Part shown: positions 24,524 to 33,831 of the stretch, in pieces
Position numbering within the stretch: the stretch's first letter is position 1
Layout: every line of letters begins with the position of its first letter
DNA from: Flavivirga eckloniae
GTDB taxonomy: Bacteria > Bacteroidota > Bacteroidia > Flavobacteriales > Flavobacteriaceae
Assembly (NCBI RefSeq): GCF_002886045.1
Contig: NZ_CP025791.1
Span: 806,001-870,000 of the forward strand
Direction of reading: 5' to 3'
DNA: 64,000 nt
The notes under the pieces: generated by a model
What the model was told of the DNA's origin: nothing
The model's input: the letters and a program-made list of their open reading frames with translations, nothing else
Databases searched by the model: none
Translations under genes and position numbers: made by a program

Positions 24524-26104
24524 TTATGATATTAGTGGAAGCTTTATAGTGAATGTGCTTCCTTTTTCTTTTTCACTTTCTACAGATACATAACCTTGGT
24601 GGTCATCTACTATACGCTTAACATAAGCCAAGCCTAAACCATGGCCTTTAACGTTATGGATATTTCCTGTATGTTCTCTATAAAACTTTTCAAAGACCCT
24701 TTTTGCTGCTGCTTTACTCATACCACTTCCATGGTCTTTAACTTTTAATAAAATATTAGTACCTACATTTTCTGTATATACCTCTATTTTTGGCGCATCT
24801 GGAGAATACTTTATAGCATTATCCAAAACATTAACAATAACATTGGTAAAGTGGGTTTCGTTAGCTAAAATCGAGGCTTTATCTGCTTCAAAAAATGTTT
24901 TGATATAACCTTCTCTGTCTTCAACCAAAAGCTTTACATGTGTAATGGCATCATCTATCAGCTCATGTAAATTTACTCTATCTTTACTAATATTAAGCTC
25001 GTTTTTCTCAAGTTTAGATATTCTTAGTACATTTTCAACCTGAGCATGCATTCGTTTATTCTCATCCTTTATCATGGAAAGATAACGCACTACCCTCTCT
25101 TTATCATCAATAACCTTAGGATTTCTAATTGCATCTAAAGCTAAATTTATAGTTGCAATTGGCGTCTTAAACTCATGCGTCATATTATTGATAAAATCCG
25201 TTTTTATTTCAGATATCTTTCGCTGCTTTAAAAGTTGATATAAGGCACTTGAATAGGCAACTATTATAATAGATGTAAAAATTATTGACAATAATATCAT
25301 CCCCATAATTGATGATAAAATATACTTTCTATCATCTGGAAAATTAACCAAAAGCTTATAGAGGCTTTTATTGTTTTCATCATAAAATATAGGTACACTG
25401 TAAGTAGACTTTATATTTTTCTCAAAACCCTCACTGCTAATTTTTGTAGCCAAATCGTTATCGTAAATAGCAAATTCAAAATCTATATCAACACCATTCT
25501 TTCTAAGCTTATCAGATAACAACTCATTAATTTTCTCTTCGGAAACTCTTTTATGCACTGGAGTTCTTTTCGAAATTTCCTTAAAACTCCTTCTCCAACT
25601 TAATCTCTGTGCTTCATCTATGCTTCCACTTCTAACAATTTTTGAAATAGGATTCTGTAAAATATCCTTTTCAGACACATCAAAATTGGTGTAAAGCTCT
25701 GTACTTGAGCTACCTATTATATTCTTAAGACCTATACTATCTATATCTAAACCAATGTCAAGGAGCGATGAAGACAATTTATAATCCTCTTCAATGATAT
25801 TACTACTATAGATAAGCATTTCTTTTGTGCTGTTATTTTTCTGATAAATTAACAACTGAGAAACTGCATCTTCATCTTTCTTTTTCTCCTTATCCAAATT
25901 CATGAATTTCGAAAAATACTGCATCTCCTCATTATCTTCTATTGTATTAGAAACGTAACTTAGCGCCCCTTTAACAATAAATTTGAATCGTTCTTTTTCG
26001 TTCTCTACAGAGTTATTTATATAATACGCCTGAATAGAAATAATGCCAATAAGCGATAAGCTCATTAGTATTATTAATAGGATAAAAATTCTTTTGCTCA
26101 CCAT
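24524..26104 (-). CDS. Sensor histidine kinase, cognate of the OmpR-family regulator
   Basis: A 526-residue kinase with membrane helices near residues 5-28 and 265-287 enclosing a roughly 235-residue periplasmic sensor with no recognised fold. The HisKA domain carries His310 in NMTHEFKTPIATI. The HATPase_c domain has the N-box (FTNVIVNVLDNAIKYS), DHGSGM and GHGLGLAYVKRIV. It phosphorylates the regulator encoded 3 bases downstream. The signal is unknown. Confidence 0.93.
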   Translation of the reverse strand: MVSKRIFILLIILMSLSLIGIISIQAYYINNSVENEKERFKFIVKGALSYVSNTIEDNEEMQYFSKFMNLDKEKKKDEDAVSQLLIYQKNNSTKEMLIYSSNIIEEDYKLSSSLLDIGLDIDSIGLKNIIGSSSTELYTNFDVSEKDILQNPISKIVRSGSIDEAQRLSWRRSFKEISKRTPVHKRVSEEKINELLSDKLRKNGVDIDFEFAIYDNDLATKISSEGFEKNIKSTYSVPIFYDENNKSLYKLLVNFPDDRKYILSSIMGMILLSIIFTSIIIVAYSSALYQLLKQRKISEIKTDFINNMTHEFKTPIATINLALDAIRNPKVIDDKERVVRYLSMIKDENKRMHAQVENVLRISKLEKNELNISKDRVNLHELIDDAITHVKLLVEDREGYIKTFFEADKASILANETHFTNVIVNVLDNAIKYSPDAPKIEVYTENVGTNILLKVKDHGSGMSKAAAKRVFEKFYREHTGNIHNVKGHGLGLAYVKRIVDDHQGYVSVESEKEKGSTFTIKLPLIS

Positions 26105-26181
26105 TCAAAATTAACATATTAACATTTATGACACTTCCCTTTTAACCTTACATTAACAAAAATGTTAAAACCTCTTCTTTT

Positions 26182-26766
26182 TCAAATTCTTTTAAGGATG
26201 TCTTCATGAATATCAACCACTTTACTCAGAGTAGTACTAAGATCAACATTATCAACTACGTAATGAGAAAGCTTTGTTTTTTCATCATCTGTCCACTGAT
26301 TTTTCATGATAGCTTCAATCTTGGCTTTTGTTGTGTCATCACGCATTAAAAGACGTTCTATTCGTAATTCTTTGGGAGCTGTAACTGTAATAATGTAATC
26401 GCATGTTTTATAGCCATTGTTTTCAAACAAAATGGCTACTTCTTTTATTACATATGGTGTATCTTGTCTTAACATCCATTTTTCAAAATGCTTAGCGACT
26501 CTTGGGTGAACAATGCTATTCATTTTTTGCAAATAGGACTTATCGTTAAAGATAATATCTGCAATAAATTGTTTGTTAAGTTCCCCTTTAATATAAGCTT
26601 TTTTTCCAAATAACTCAACAAGCTCTCTTTTAATAGTCTTGGACTTGTTCATTAGGTTCTTAGCCTCTAGATCTGCTATATAAACGGGTACACCCAATGC
26701 TTCAAACTGTTTTGCGACAGTTGTTTTTCCGCTTCCTATACCTCCTGTAAGTCCTACAATAATCAT
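26182..26766 (-). CDS. coaE: Dephospho-CoA kinase
   Basis: CoaE phosphorylates dephospho-CoA, the last step of coenzyme A synthesis. The 194-residue length is normal. The P-loop GLTGGIGSGKTT spans residues 6-16, and the lid and substrate segments NSIVHPRV and ERLLMRDD are present. Its ATG overlaps the stop of the YbbR-like gene by 4 bases. coaBC, which acts earlier in the same pathway, lies 5.5 kb away in another unit. Confidence 0.95.
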   Translation of the reverse strand: MIIVGLTGGIGSGKTTVAKQFEALGVPVYIADLEAKNLMNKSKTIKRELVELFGKKAYIKGELNKQFIADIIFNDKSYLQKMNSIVHPRVAKHFEKWMLRQDTPYVIKEVAILFENNGYKTCDYIITVTAPKELRIERLLMRDDTTKAKIEAIMKNQWTDDEKTKLSHYVVDNVDLSTTLSKVVDIHEDILKRI

Positions 26767-27722
26767 TTTGTAATTATAAATTCTATACGTTTCTGATTAA
26801 TCTTAACGTTTTTTGCAGTAGTGGGAAACGCTACTAATTCCGGTACTAAAAGGGATTGATCTCCCACTGTTTTTTCATAATCGCAAACAACTTTAAAGTC
26901 TTTATTTGTAATCGTATTAAAATTGCTTAAACTAACATAATAAGAGACATTCACTTCTTTTGGAAAGTACTTTATCTTGGCGCCCTTTGGTGTATTTATA
27001 ATGTTTACCGGTATTTTAAGTGTACCTTCTGTAAATTTTTCTACATGAGCTTTTATGGTAACGCTATTGGCAGAAAACTTCAAATCGGCAGTATTTTCGG
27101 GTAACATCAGGTTAGTAGCTTCTTCAAAACTCGTTTTCACATCATTAAAAATAACTTCTTCTGTTTCTAAATACCCTATTTGGGATACCAAAGTGTTAGG
27201 CCCGATAACTGTTACAGAATCAGGTTCTGAAATCAACTTATCTGCAACATCATACCCAGGTTCAAAACTAATCGTAGCGTTTAATTTAACCGGTACTTTT
27301 TTAACCAGATTTACATCGTACTTGAAGGCTAGTTGATTGGGAGAAATATTAAGTAATTCTACCTGCTCGTCAAACTGGGTGTTGTTTAAATAGGCTTTAG
27401 ATTTATTCCATAAAAAAGCATGCTTCTTTTTATCGACATCCTTACTAAAATCTACCCTAATTTTTGGTTTGGAAACGTAATACTTAAGCCATTTAAACCC
27501 ATGTGTTTTTAGCGTGATATTCAAGGCCATAGAATCATTCAAAATCACATTCTCATCTGGTATATTAACCTTTTCGATATCAAAAGCCATAGTGTTTGTA
27601 TATTCTTTTGATAGCTTGGAAAATATCAGGATTATAAACGAAAACAATAAAAAAACAAAAAATACATTGATTCTTTTATTTTTTATTGAAGCGAGTATTT
27701 TAGACTTTAACTTTTTTATCAT
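26763..27722 (-). CDS. YbbR-like domain protein
   Basis: A 319-residue protein with one N-terminal membrane anchor (VFFVFLLFSFIILIFSKL) and a series of YbbR-like beta domains (for example VPVKLNATISFEPGYDVADKLISEPDSVTVIGP). In Firmicutes, YbbR proteins (CdaR) regulate a diadenylate cyclase; no cyclase gene is adjacent here, so that role is not shown. The gene overlaps both neighbours by 4 bases (glycosyltransferase upstream, coaE downstream), so the three form one tightly coupled operon. Confidence 0.85.
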   Translation of the reverse strand: MIKKLKSKILASIKNKRINVFFVFLLFSFIILIFSKLSKEYTNTMAFDIEKVNIPDENVILNDSMALNITLKTHGFKWLKYYVSKPKIRVDFSKDVDKKKHAFLWNKSKAYLNNTQFDEQVELLNISPNQLAFKYDVNLVKKVPVKLNATISFEPGYDVADKLISEPDSVTVIGPNTLVSQIGYLETEEVIFNDVKTSFEEATNLMLPENTADLKFSANSVTIKAHVEKFTEGTLKIPVNIINTPKGAKIKYFPKEVNVSYYVSLSNFNTITNKDFKVVCDYEKTVGDQSLLVPELVAFPTTAKNVKINQKRIEFIITK

Positions 27723-28726
27723 TTCGATTTAAAAAATAATCCAGGAAAATAATTTTCTGGTTCTTTATTAAGTACTGAAACTGCAAATGTTGACTTTAAA
27801 AACCCGTAACCGTATCCAAAAAACTGAATGACGATAGCTACTATGGAAAGCAGAGAGACACTCAAGCTTTTTGTGTTTATTAAAGCTAACAATAATGCTA
27901 GGGAAAAATACAACACATACCCTGCCAAACCCCATTTAAAATTAAAAAAAATGAGCAAAATCGAAATTATAAATCCTAAACAAAAAATAGAAGGAAACCA
28001 ATAGGTTAACTTTTTTGTAGATGGATGCCATTTATTAAGAATCGGACGTACCAATCCAAACTTATGTACTTGCTTATAAAACTTACTCCAGGAAATTCGG
28101 CGTTTGTGATATACAAAAGCCTCTGGAATTAATTTGGTTTTATATCCTAAGTTCCAGAGTCTGATGGACAAATCGGGGTCTTCTCCCGGGTGAATTCTTC
28201 CAAATCCCTTTGAAGCTATAAAAGCTTCTTTTGAGAGACCCATATTAAAACTTCTGGGCTGAAATGCATCTACACTTTTTTTATTGCCCCTAATGCCACC
28301 GGTAGTAATAAACGAGGTCATTGAAAAGTTAATGGCTTTTTGAAGATTTGTAAACGAACTGTGTGCTGCATCGGGCCCTCCAAAGCAATCAACATAATGC
28401 GTTTTTAGGCTTTTTACGACTTCAGTAAGGTAGTTTTTTGGTAAAATGCAATCGGAATCTAAAATGATAAAATAATTTCCTTTTGCATGTTGCATTCCAA
28501 AATTTCTTGAATCTCCTGGTCCTGAATTTTCTTTAAAAAAATAAGAGATGTCTAGTTTATCCTTATAAGCATCAACCACCTCCTTAGATGATATGGTTGA
28601 GCCATCTTCTACTATAACAACCTCAAAAGGTGTTTCTCCTTGTAAATGCTCAAAACTCTGTAAAAGTTCCTGTGTTTCGTCCGGACGATTATAAACAGGA
28701 ATTATAAAAGAAAACTGTAATTGCAT
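27719..28726 (-). CDS. Membrane glycosyltransferase, family 2
   Basis: A 335-residue enzyme with a GT2 domain: FSFIIPVYNRPDETQELL, VVIVEDGST, metal motif DSD in FIILDSDCILP and a QVHKFGLVRP region after the acceptor site. Two or three C-terminal membrane helices (about 242-262, 265-283, 293-312) follow. It probably adds sugars to a lipid-linked or surface polysaccharide at the inner membrane. It is the first gene of the operon with the YbbR-like gene and coaE. Confidence 0.88.
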   Translation of the reverse strand: MQLQFSFIIPVYNRPDETQELLQSFEHLQGETPFEVVIVEDGSTISSKEVVDAYKDKLDISYFFKENSGPGDSRNFGMQHAKGNYFIILDSDCILPKNYLTEVVKSLKTHYVDCFGGPDAAHSSFTNLQKAINFSMTSFITTGGIRGNKKSVDAFQPRSFNMGLSKEAFIASKGFGRIHPGEDPDLSIRLWNLGYKTKLIPEAFVYHKRRISWSKFYKQVHKFGLVRPILNKWHPSTKKLTYWFPSIFCLGFIISILLIFFNFKWGLAGYVLYFSLALLLALINTKSLSVSLLSIVAIVIQFFGYGYGFLKSTFAVSVLNKEPENYFPGLFFKSK

Positions 28727-28730
28727 AAAA

Positions 28731-28738
28731 CAAATGTA
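28731..28738 (-). promoter_or_regulatory. -7 box 4 nt before the glycosyltransferase start
   Basis: TACATTTG on the minus strand fits TAnnTTTG. Only 4 bases separate it from the ATG at 28726, so a transcript from here would be essentially leaderless. Confidence 0.45.
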
Positions 28739-28740
28739 AC

Positions 28741-28768
28741 AAAAAAGCCACCGTTTTACAGGTGGCTT
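28741..28768 (-). terminator. fabI terminator
   Basis: The arms AAGCCACC (28745-28752) and GGTGGCTT (28761-28768) pair. On the minus strand the hairpin is followed by six T, a clear intrinsic terminator for fabI, which ends at 28791. Confidence 0.9.
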
Positions 28769-28790
28769 GTTTTCAATATTAAAATACTTT

Positions 28791-29612
28791 TTAGTTTTGT
28801 TCTTTCATAAAAGCCTCCATAACAGCATCACTAACCCCCATGTTACTATAGCCTCCATCGTGAAACAGGTTTTGTAGCGTTACACGTTTGGTTAAATCGC
28901 TAAATAAAGACACGGTATAATTAGCACAATCTAAGGCTGTGGCGTTTCCTAATGGCGACATTTTATCGGCATAAGCTATAAAGCCATCAAACCCTTTAAC
29001 ACCATTGCCTGCTGTAGTTGGTGTAGGCGATTGAGAAATTGTATTTACACGTACGTTTTTATCTCTTCCAAAGAAATACCCAAAACTACGGGCAATACTT
29101 TCTAAATATGCTTTATTATCGGCCATATCGTTATAATCTGGAAAAACACGTTGCGCTGCCATATAAGTTAATGCTACAATACTCCCCCATTCGTTCATGG
29201 CATCAGCTTTATATAGTGTTTGCATAACTTTATGAAAAGACATAGCAGAAACATCGGTTCCTTTTTGCGTCCATGCATAATTCTGTGATGTATAATGATT
29301 TCCTTTTCTAACATTAATAGACATTCCTATAGAATGCAATACAAAGTCTATTTTACCCCCAAGAATCTCCATTGATTTTTCAACCAGATTTTGTAGGTCT
29401 TCTTCAGAAGTTGCATCTGCAGGAATTATTTGAGAACCTGTTTTTTCTGCTAATGCATTTATTTGCCCCATACGCATTGCTACCGGAGCATTTGTTAACA
29501 CAAATGTTCCCCCTTCCTCATGCACACGCTCAGCAGTTTTCCAAGCAATCGAATTAGAGTCTAATGCTCCAAAAATGATCCCTTTTTTCCCTTTTAATAA
29601 ATTATATGACAT
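28791..29612 (-). CDS. fabI: Enoyl-[acyl-carrier-protein] reductase (NADH)
   Basis: FabI reduces enoyl-ACP in each round of fatty-acid elongation. The 273-residue length fits. The NAD-binding start (GKKGIIFGALDSNSIAWKTA) has the FabI form of the glycine motif. The catalytic pair is Tyr160 and Lys167 in the characteristic Tyr-(X)6-Lys spacing (YNDMADNK). The IDFVLHSIGMS strand and the SQSPTPTTAGNGVKGF substrate loop match the family. It stands alone with its own terminator and an upstream -7 box. Confidence 0.93.
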   Translation of the reverse strand: MSYNLLKGKKGIIFGALDSNSIAWKTAERVHEEGGTFVLTNAPVAMRMGQINALAEKTGSQIIPADATSEEDLQNLVEKSMEILGGKIDFVLHSIGMSINVRKGNHYTSQNYAWTQKGTDVSAMSFHKVMQTLYKADAMNEWGSIVALTYMAAQRVFPDYNDMADNKAYLESIARSFGYFFGRDKNVRVNTISQSPTPTTAGNGVKGFDGFIAYADKMSPLGNATALDCANYTVSLFSDLTKRVTLQNLFHDGGYSNMGVSDAVMEAFMKEQN

Positions 29613-29660
29613 ACTTTTTTTTGGTTTATATTTTAGTTCTTAGATTTTCCAAACAGCGCA

Positions 29661-29668
29661 CAAAGATA
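29661..29668 (-). promoter_or_regulatory. Candidate fabI promoter (-7 box)
   Basis: TATCTTTG on the minus strand matches TAnnTTTG exactly and lies 48 bases before the fabI ATG, next to the recN stop. No TTTG is visible at 19 nt upstream. Confidence 0.5.
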
Positions 29669-29672
29669 CTAA

Positions 29673-31325
29673 TTAATTCAACAATTCTTTAGCATGTGCT
29701 ATTGCAGATGAAGACATTTCTATACCCCCCAACATTTGAGCAATCTCGACAACGCGCTCATCATGATCTAATTTTACAAGATTAGTTTGTGTAGTATTAT
29801 CTATATCTTCTTTATAAACTTTAAAATGCGAGTGTCCTTTTGCTGCTATTTGTGGTAAATGTGTAATTGAGAAAACCTGCATTGTTTTGCTCATTTGCAA
29901 CATGATGTCCCCCATTTTATTTGATATTTCTCCAGAAACCCCAGTATCAATTTCATCAAACATAATAGTAGGCAACTTTATGTATTTTGATAAAACCGAC
30001 TTTATGGCTAACATAATTCTGGATAGCTCTCCACCAGAAGCGGCTTTTTTCAGCTCATTAAAGTTCCCGCCTTTATTCGCAGAAAACAGAAACGATAATT
30101 CATCTTTTCCGTTAGTAAAAAAAGTATCGCTATAAATAGTCTCTATTTTAAATTGAGCATTTGGCATACCCAAACCAGCTAAAATATTTTCTAATTGCTT
30201 TTTTAACTTTGGAATGGCTTCTGTTCGATTTTCATGGATTGTTTTAGATATAGCATCCAGCTCGGCCGTTTTAGCCTCAATTTCCAACTGTTTTTTCTGG
30301 ATAGTATCATCTAAGTTTTCCGTTATCGATACCTTTTCTTCTAAGTCGTTTTTTATCTTAATTAATTCTGAAACATTACTTGCTACATGTTTTTGCAGCA
30401 AATTATGAATTATTTTTAGTTTCGCATCAACAGTTTCCAATCTGGCAGGATCTACTTCCAAGCCATCTTTCAGCGTGTTAACCTCGTTAAACACATCGTC
30501 CATTTCTATCAAACTACTATTAACTCTATTAAATAAGTCTTCATATTTAGAGGATAGCCCAGATAGTTTCTGAAATGTGTTTTTTAATGTCGTTAATGTA
30601 GACAAGACCCCAACTTCTTCTTCATTTAATAAGTGATGGGCTTCGTCTAATTTTTCTTTTATCCCCTCTACATTATTAAGGGTTTCGTATTCTTCTTCTA
30701 AAGTTTCTAACTCGCCATCAATGAGGTTAGCTTCAACCAATTCATTTAACAAAAACGAATTATAATCGTGTTCTTTAATGGCTTCTGCCTGAAACGTTAA
30801 AAGCTCCTTTAATTCTTTTTGAAGGCCTTTATATACCTTTAATTCCTCCTTATACCCTTGTAGGTTCTTGTCGTTATTTGCTAGGGCATCGATGACTTGA
30901 AACTGAAATTCATTGCTGGTAAGTTCCAAGGTTTGATGTTGTGAGTGAATATCTATTAAACGCTCACCCAACAACTGTAAACTGCTTAAATTAACAGGAG
31001 AATCGTTTACAAATGCTCTTGATTTTCCAGAAGGCAATATCTCTCTACGAATAATAGTCTGTGATTCGTAATCGAAATCTTCAGCTTTAAAAAGTGATTT
31101 TAATTTATAGTCTGAAATATCAAATGCTGCTTCTATAATACATTTACGTGTGGTATCTTTCAAGCTACTTAAATCTGCTCGTTTTCCAAGAATTAACGAC
31201 AACCCGCCAAGCAATATAGATTTACCCGCTCCTGTTTCTCCTGTAATTATAGAAAAGCCATCATTAAAATTAACATGAAGCGTATCTATTAAAGCGTAAT
31301 TTTTTATTGAGAGTGATGTTAACAA
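29673..31325 (-). CDS. recN: DNA repair protein RecN
   Basis: A 550-residue SMC-like ATPase acting in double-strand-break repair. The Walker A is ITGETGAGKSI near residue 30, two long coiled coils fill the middle (about 150-350), and the C-terminal half carries the signature AASGGELSRIMLAIK, Walker B PTIMFDEIDTGVSG and the SITHLPQIAA histidine motif. Length and motifs are normal. It is the last gene of the bamD-rpoZ-coaBC-porD-recN run, 67 bases after porD. Confidence 0.96.
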   Translation of the reverse strand: MLTSLSIKNYALIDTLHVNFNDGFSIITGETGAGKSILLGGLSLILGKRADLSSLKDTTRKCIIEAAFDISDYKLKSLFKAEDFDYESQTIIRREILPSGKSRAFVNDSPVNLSSLQLLGERLIDIHSQHQTLELTSNEFQFQVIDALANNDKNLQGYKEELKVYKGLQKELKELLTFQAEAIKEHDYNSFLLNELVEANLIDGELETLEEEYETLNNVEGIKEKLDEAHHLLNEEEVGVLSTLTTLKNTFQKLSGLSSKYEDLFNRVNSSLIEMDDVFNEVNTLKDGLEVDPARLETVDAKLKIIHNLLQKHVASNVSELIKIKNDLEEKVSITENLDDTIQKKQLEIEAKTAELDAISKTIHENRTEAIPKLKKQLENILAGLGMPNAQFKIETIYSDTFFTNGKDELSFLFSANKGGNFNELKKAASGGELSRIMLAIKSVLSKYIKLPTIMFDEIDTGVSGEISNKMGDIMLQMSKTMQVFSITHLPQIAAKGHSHFKVYKEDIDNTTQTNLVKLDHDERVVEIAQMLGGIEMSSSAIAHAKELLN

Positions 31326-31392
31326 TGTGCTATTATTCAGTGTTTAATTTCGGGAAATAAATATAGTGAAAGCCTTTTAAATATTGAGCAAC

Positions 31393-32280
31393 TTAAAACT
31401 TAATCTTTTGCCATTTGCTATTATGCATTGGCGCTACTTTTTGAAGTGTTTCTTTTACACTCGCTATATTTACATTAGGCCCTTCGCTAAAGATTTGTTC
31501 AATCTCGTCTGCTTTGGCATCAAAAAAAGTACGTAGTAAAAAAGAGTTAGGTCTACGGCTGTTCATAGCTTTAAATTGCTGCAAAGAATTTGCAACATTC
31601 TGCTTTCCTGTTTTTGTATTCTCACTCATCATATCCAAACCTTCCCTATGGTAAGCATATAAAACATCTCTATATTCTTTAAAAGTTGCAGACAGCACAT
31701 TATCTATAAGCGCAAATCTGCTTTGTAAGCCGTCCTCTAATTTCCAGCCTTTAAAACTACCTTGTTGCGAATAATTTGCAATGGTCTGTGCCTGTTTATA
31801 ATATACCTCACCGCCTTTTCTGGAGAATGAATCTGCATCTAAAGCTAAAACCATATAAATATGGAATGCTAACATAGATACTAAATTAGATTCGAACTGG
31901 TTAGGATTGAAAATTAAATTCTGGAATTCTAAATATCTAAAATTAAAATCCTTATCGTTAAAATTATAGATTGGCGTACTAAAGGATGAGCCAAAAATAG
32001 GTCGTGATGATTGCACTTGAAGGGTTGCTTGAAATGCCTCGCCGCTATAATCGCTAACATTTATAATCATGCTGCAATCTATACGTTCTTGCGACTTAAA
32101 TGTCTTTTTTGTCCATTTGGTATTATTAACAAACTCATTTAGCTGCTTTTCCAAAGTTTTAAAAATCGGGAAATTTTCGTTACCCGTTTGCTGTGCGTTT
32201 ACAACAACATCGCAATTTAGCTCTTGAGAAAACCCTTTAATTCCCAAACAAAGTATTAAAACAACTAGAATGTTACGCAT
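31393..32280 (-). CDS. porD: Type IX secretion/gliding protein PorD (DUF4835)
   Basis: A 295-residue protein with a signal peptide (VVLILCLGIKGFSQ) that matches DUF4835, including ELNCDVVVNAQQTG at the start of the mature protein and NRRPNSFLLRTFF-like text near the end (NSRRPNSFLLRTFFDAKADEI). PorD was identified as part of the type IX secretion system in Porphyromonas, and the family is near-universal in flavobacteria. Its biochemical role is not settled. It overlaps coaBC by 8 bases. Its presence supports a Bacteroidota organism with T9SS. Confidence 0.9.
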   Translation of the reverse strand: MRNILVVLILCLGIKGFSQELNCDVVVNAQQTGNENFPIFKTLEKQLNEFVNNTKWTKKTFKSQERIDCSMIINVSDYSGEAFQATLQVQSSRPIFGSSFSTPIYNFNDKDFNFRYLEFQNLIFNPNQFESNLVSMLAFHIYMVLALDADSFSRKGGEVYYKQAQTIANYSQQGSFKGWKLEDGLQSRFALIDNVLSATFKEYRDVLYAYHREGLDMMSENTKTGKQNVANSLQQFKAMNSRRPNSFLLRTFFDAKADEIEQIFSEGPNVNIASVKETLQKVAPMHNSKWQKIKF

Positions 32281-33484
32281 GTATCTGTTCTATAATTTTA
32301 TTTATCAAATCTTTAGCAACCGCTGTTTTCGATTTCAGTTCAAAGGCTGTAATGGTTTCTTTATCATCAATAAAAGTAACTTTGTTAGTATCACTTTTAA
32401 AACCAGCCCCTTTATCATTTAACGAATTTAAAACAATTAAATTTAAATTTTTACTTTTTAATTTTCCTTTTGCATTTTCAAGCTCATCGTTCGTCTCTAA
32501 TGCAAACCCAACTAAAAACTGATTTGTTTTAATAGCTCCTAAGGATGCTAAAATATCTTTTGTTTTTTCTAACTCTAATGTTAACGTTGGTTCCTTCTTT
32601 TTTATTTTTTGAGAGGCAACTTCTTTTGGTGTAAAATCGGCTACAGCTGCCGAAAGTATTGCTATATCTACATCTTGAAAATAAGTATGCACAGATTCGT
32701 ACATATCTTGTGCACTAATAACGGGAACGACCTGTATTAGAGCATGCGAAACCTTTTGATGTGTTGGCCCGGTAACTAAAACAACCTCGGCACCAAGATT
32801 TGCTGCTGCTTTGGCTATTTCGAACCCCATTTTACCACTGGAATGGTTTCCTATAAAACGAACGGGGTCTATAGCTTCGTAAGTTGGCCCTGCTGTTATT
32901 AGTACTTTTTTTCCTTTTAAAGGTAGCTTGTCTAAAATATCATTTTCAATAAAAGCAACAATATCTTCTGGTTCTGCCATTCTACCTTCTCCTACCAAAC
33001 CACTAGCCAATTCACCACTTGTGGCTGGTATCATGATATTTCCAAAATCTTTTAAAGCATTAAAAGACTTGGCAGTACTTGGGTGTTTATACATATCTAA
33101 ATCCATGGCAGGAGCAAAATACACAGGGCATTTCGCCGATAAATATGTTGCTAACAACAAATTATCGCTAGCACCATTTACCATTTTAGAAAGTGTATTG
33201 GCCGTTGCTGGGGCAATTATAAAAATATCTGCCCATAGCCCGAGATCTACATGGCTATTCCATACAGCATTATCATCGTCTTCATTTGTAAAAGATGAAT
33301 ATACCGGATGTTTTGAGAGTGTTGATAAGGTTAAGGGTGTTATAAATTCTTTGGAAGAAGGCGTCATAACAACTTTTACGTTGGCGCCTGCTTTTATAAA
33401 TAACCTTACTAATGAAGCAGTTTTATAAGCGGCAATACCAGCACTGATGCCTAATAGTATATTTTTGCCGCTTAATATTGACAT
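32273..33484 (-). CDS. coaBC: Bifunctional phosphopantothenoylcysteine decarboxylase/synthetase
   Basis: A fused 403-residue enzyme of coenzyme A synthesis. The N-terminal flavoprotein half (CoaC) has GISAGIAAYKTASLVR, the active His in NSHVDLGLWAD, PAMDLDMYKHP and the substrate-recognition loop SGELASGLVGEGRM. The C-terminal half (CoaB) begins VLITAGPTYEAIDPVRFIGNHSSGKMG and carries the KIKKKEPTLTLELEKTKDIL clamp. It starts 8 bases after rpoZ and overlaps porD. Confidence 0.96.
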   Translation of the reverse strand: MSILSGKNILLGISAGIAAYKTASLVRLFIKAGANVKVVMTPSSKEFITPLTLSTLSKHPVYSSFTNEDDDNAVWNSHVDLGLWADIFIIAPATANTLSKMVNGASDNLLLATYLSAKCPVYFAPAMDLDMYKHPSTAKSFNALKDFGNIMIPATSGELASGLVGEGRMAEPEDIVAFIENDILDKLPLKGKKVLITAGPTYEAIDPVRFIGNHSSGKMGFEIAKAAANLGAEVVLVTGPTHQKVSHALIQVVPVISAQDMYESVHTYFQDVDIAILSAAVADFTPKEVASQKIKKKEPTLTLELEKTKDILASLGAIKTNQFLVGFALETNDELENAKGKLKSKNLNLIVLNSLNDKGAGFKSDTNKVTFIDDKETITAFELKSKTAVAKDLINKIIEQIHA

Positions 33485-33492
33485 TTTAAAAA

Positions 33493-33819
33493 TTATTCCT
33501 GATCTGCGTCAGTATTTCTAAAGTAAATTTTATCTGTTAGCCATTCTTGAACAGCTAACGCATGAGGTTTTGGTAATTTTTCATAAAATTTAGAAACCTC
33601 AATTTGCTCTTTGTTTTCAAAGATTTCTTCAAGACTATCGTTGTAAGTTGCGAATTCTTCCAACTTATCAATAAGTTCTTTTTTAATCTCTGTGTTAATT
33701 TGCTCTGCACGTCTGGCAATGATAGAAATTGACTCGTAGATGTTCTCTGTTGGCTCGTCAATTTGATTTCTGTCGTACGTTACCGTATTAACTGGAGCAT
33801 TGGTTTTTTTTAAATCCAT
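33493..33819 (-). CDS. rpoZ: RNA polymerase omega subunit
   Basis: A 108-residue Bacteroidota-type omega protein, beginning MDLKKTNAPVNTVTYDRNQID, followed by the helix IYESISIIARRAEQINTEIKKEL. Omega binds the beta-prime subunit and helps assemble RNA polymerase. I start at 33819 because the family begins MDLKK; an in-frame ATG two codons upstream (33825) is also possible. It sits 6-12 bases after bamD and 8 before coaBC, a conserved order in flavobacteria. Confidence 0.93.
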   Translation of the reverse strand: MDLKKTNAPVNTVTYDRNQIDEPTENIYESISIIARRAEQINTEIKKELIDKLEEFATYNDSLEEIFENKEQIEVSKFYEKLPKPHALAVQEWLTDKIYFRNTDADQE

Positions 33820-33831
33820 TGTCATTGATAT

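Noticed and set aside
26106-26113. TAATTTTG box just before the sensor-kinase start at 26104
   Set aside because: It lies 1 base from the start codon, so transcription would begin inside the gene; judged a chance match.
32928-33428. 166-codon open frame on the plus strand
   Set aside because: It lies entirely antisense to coaBC, whose motifs are intact, and its translation resembles no protein.
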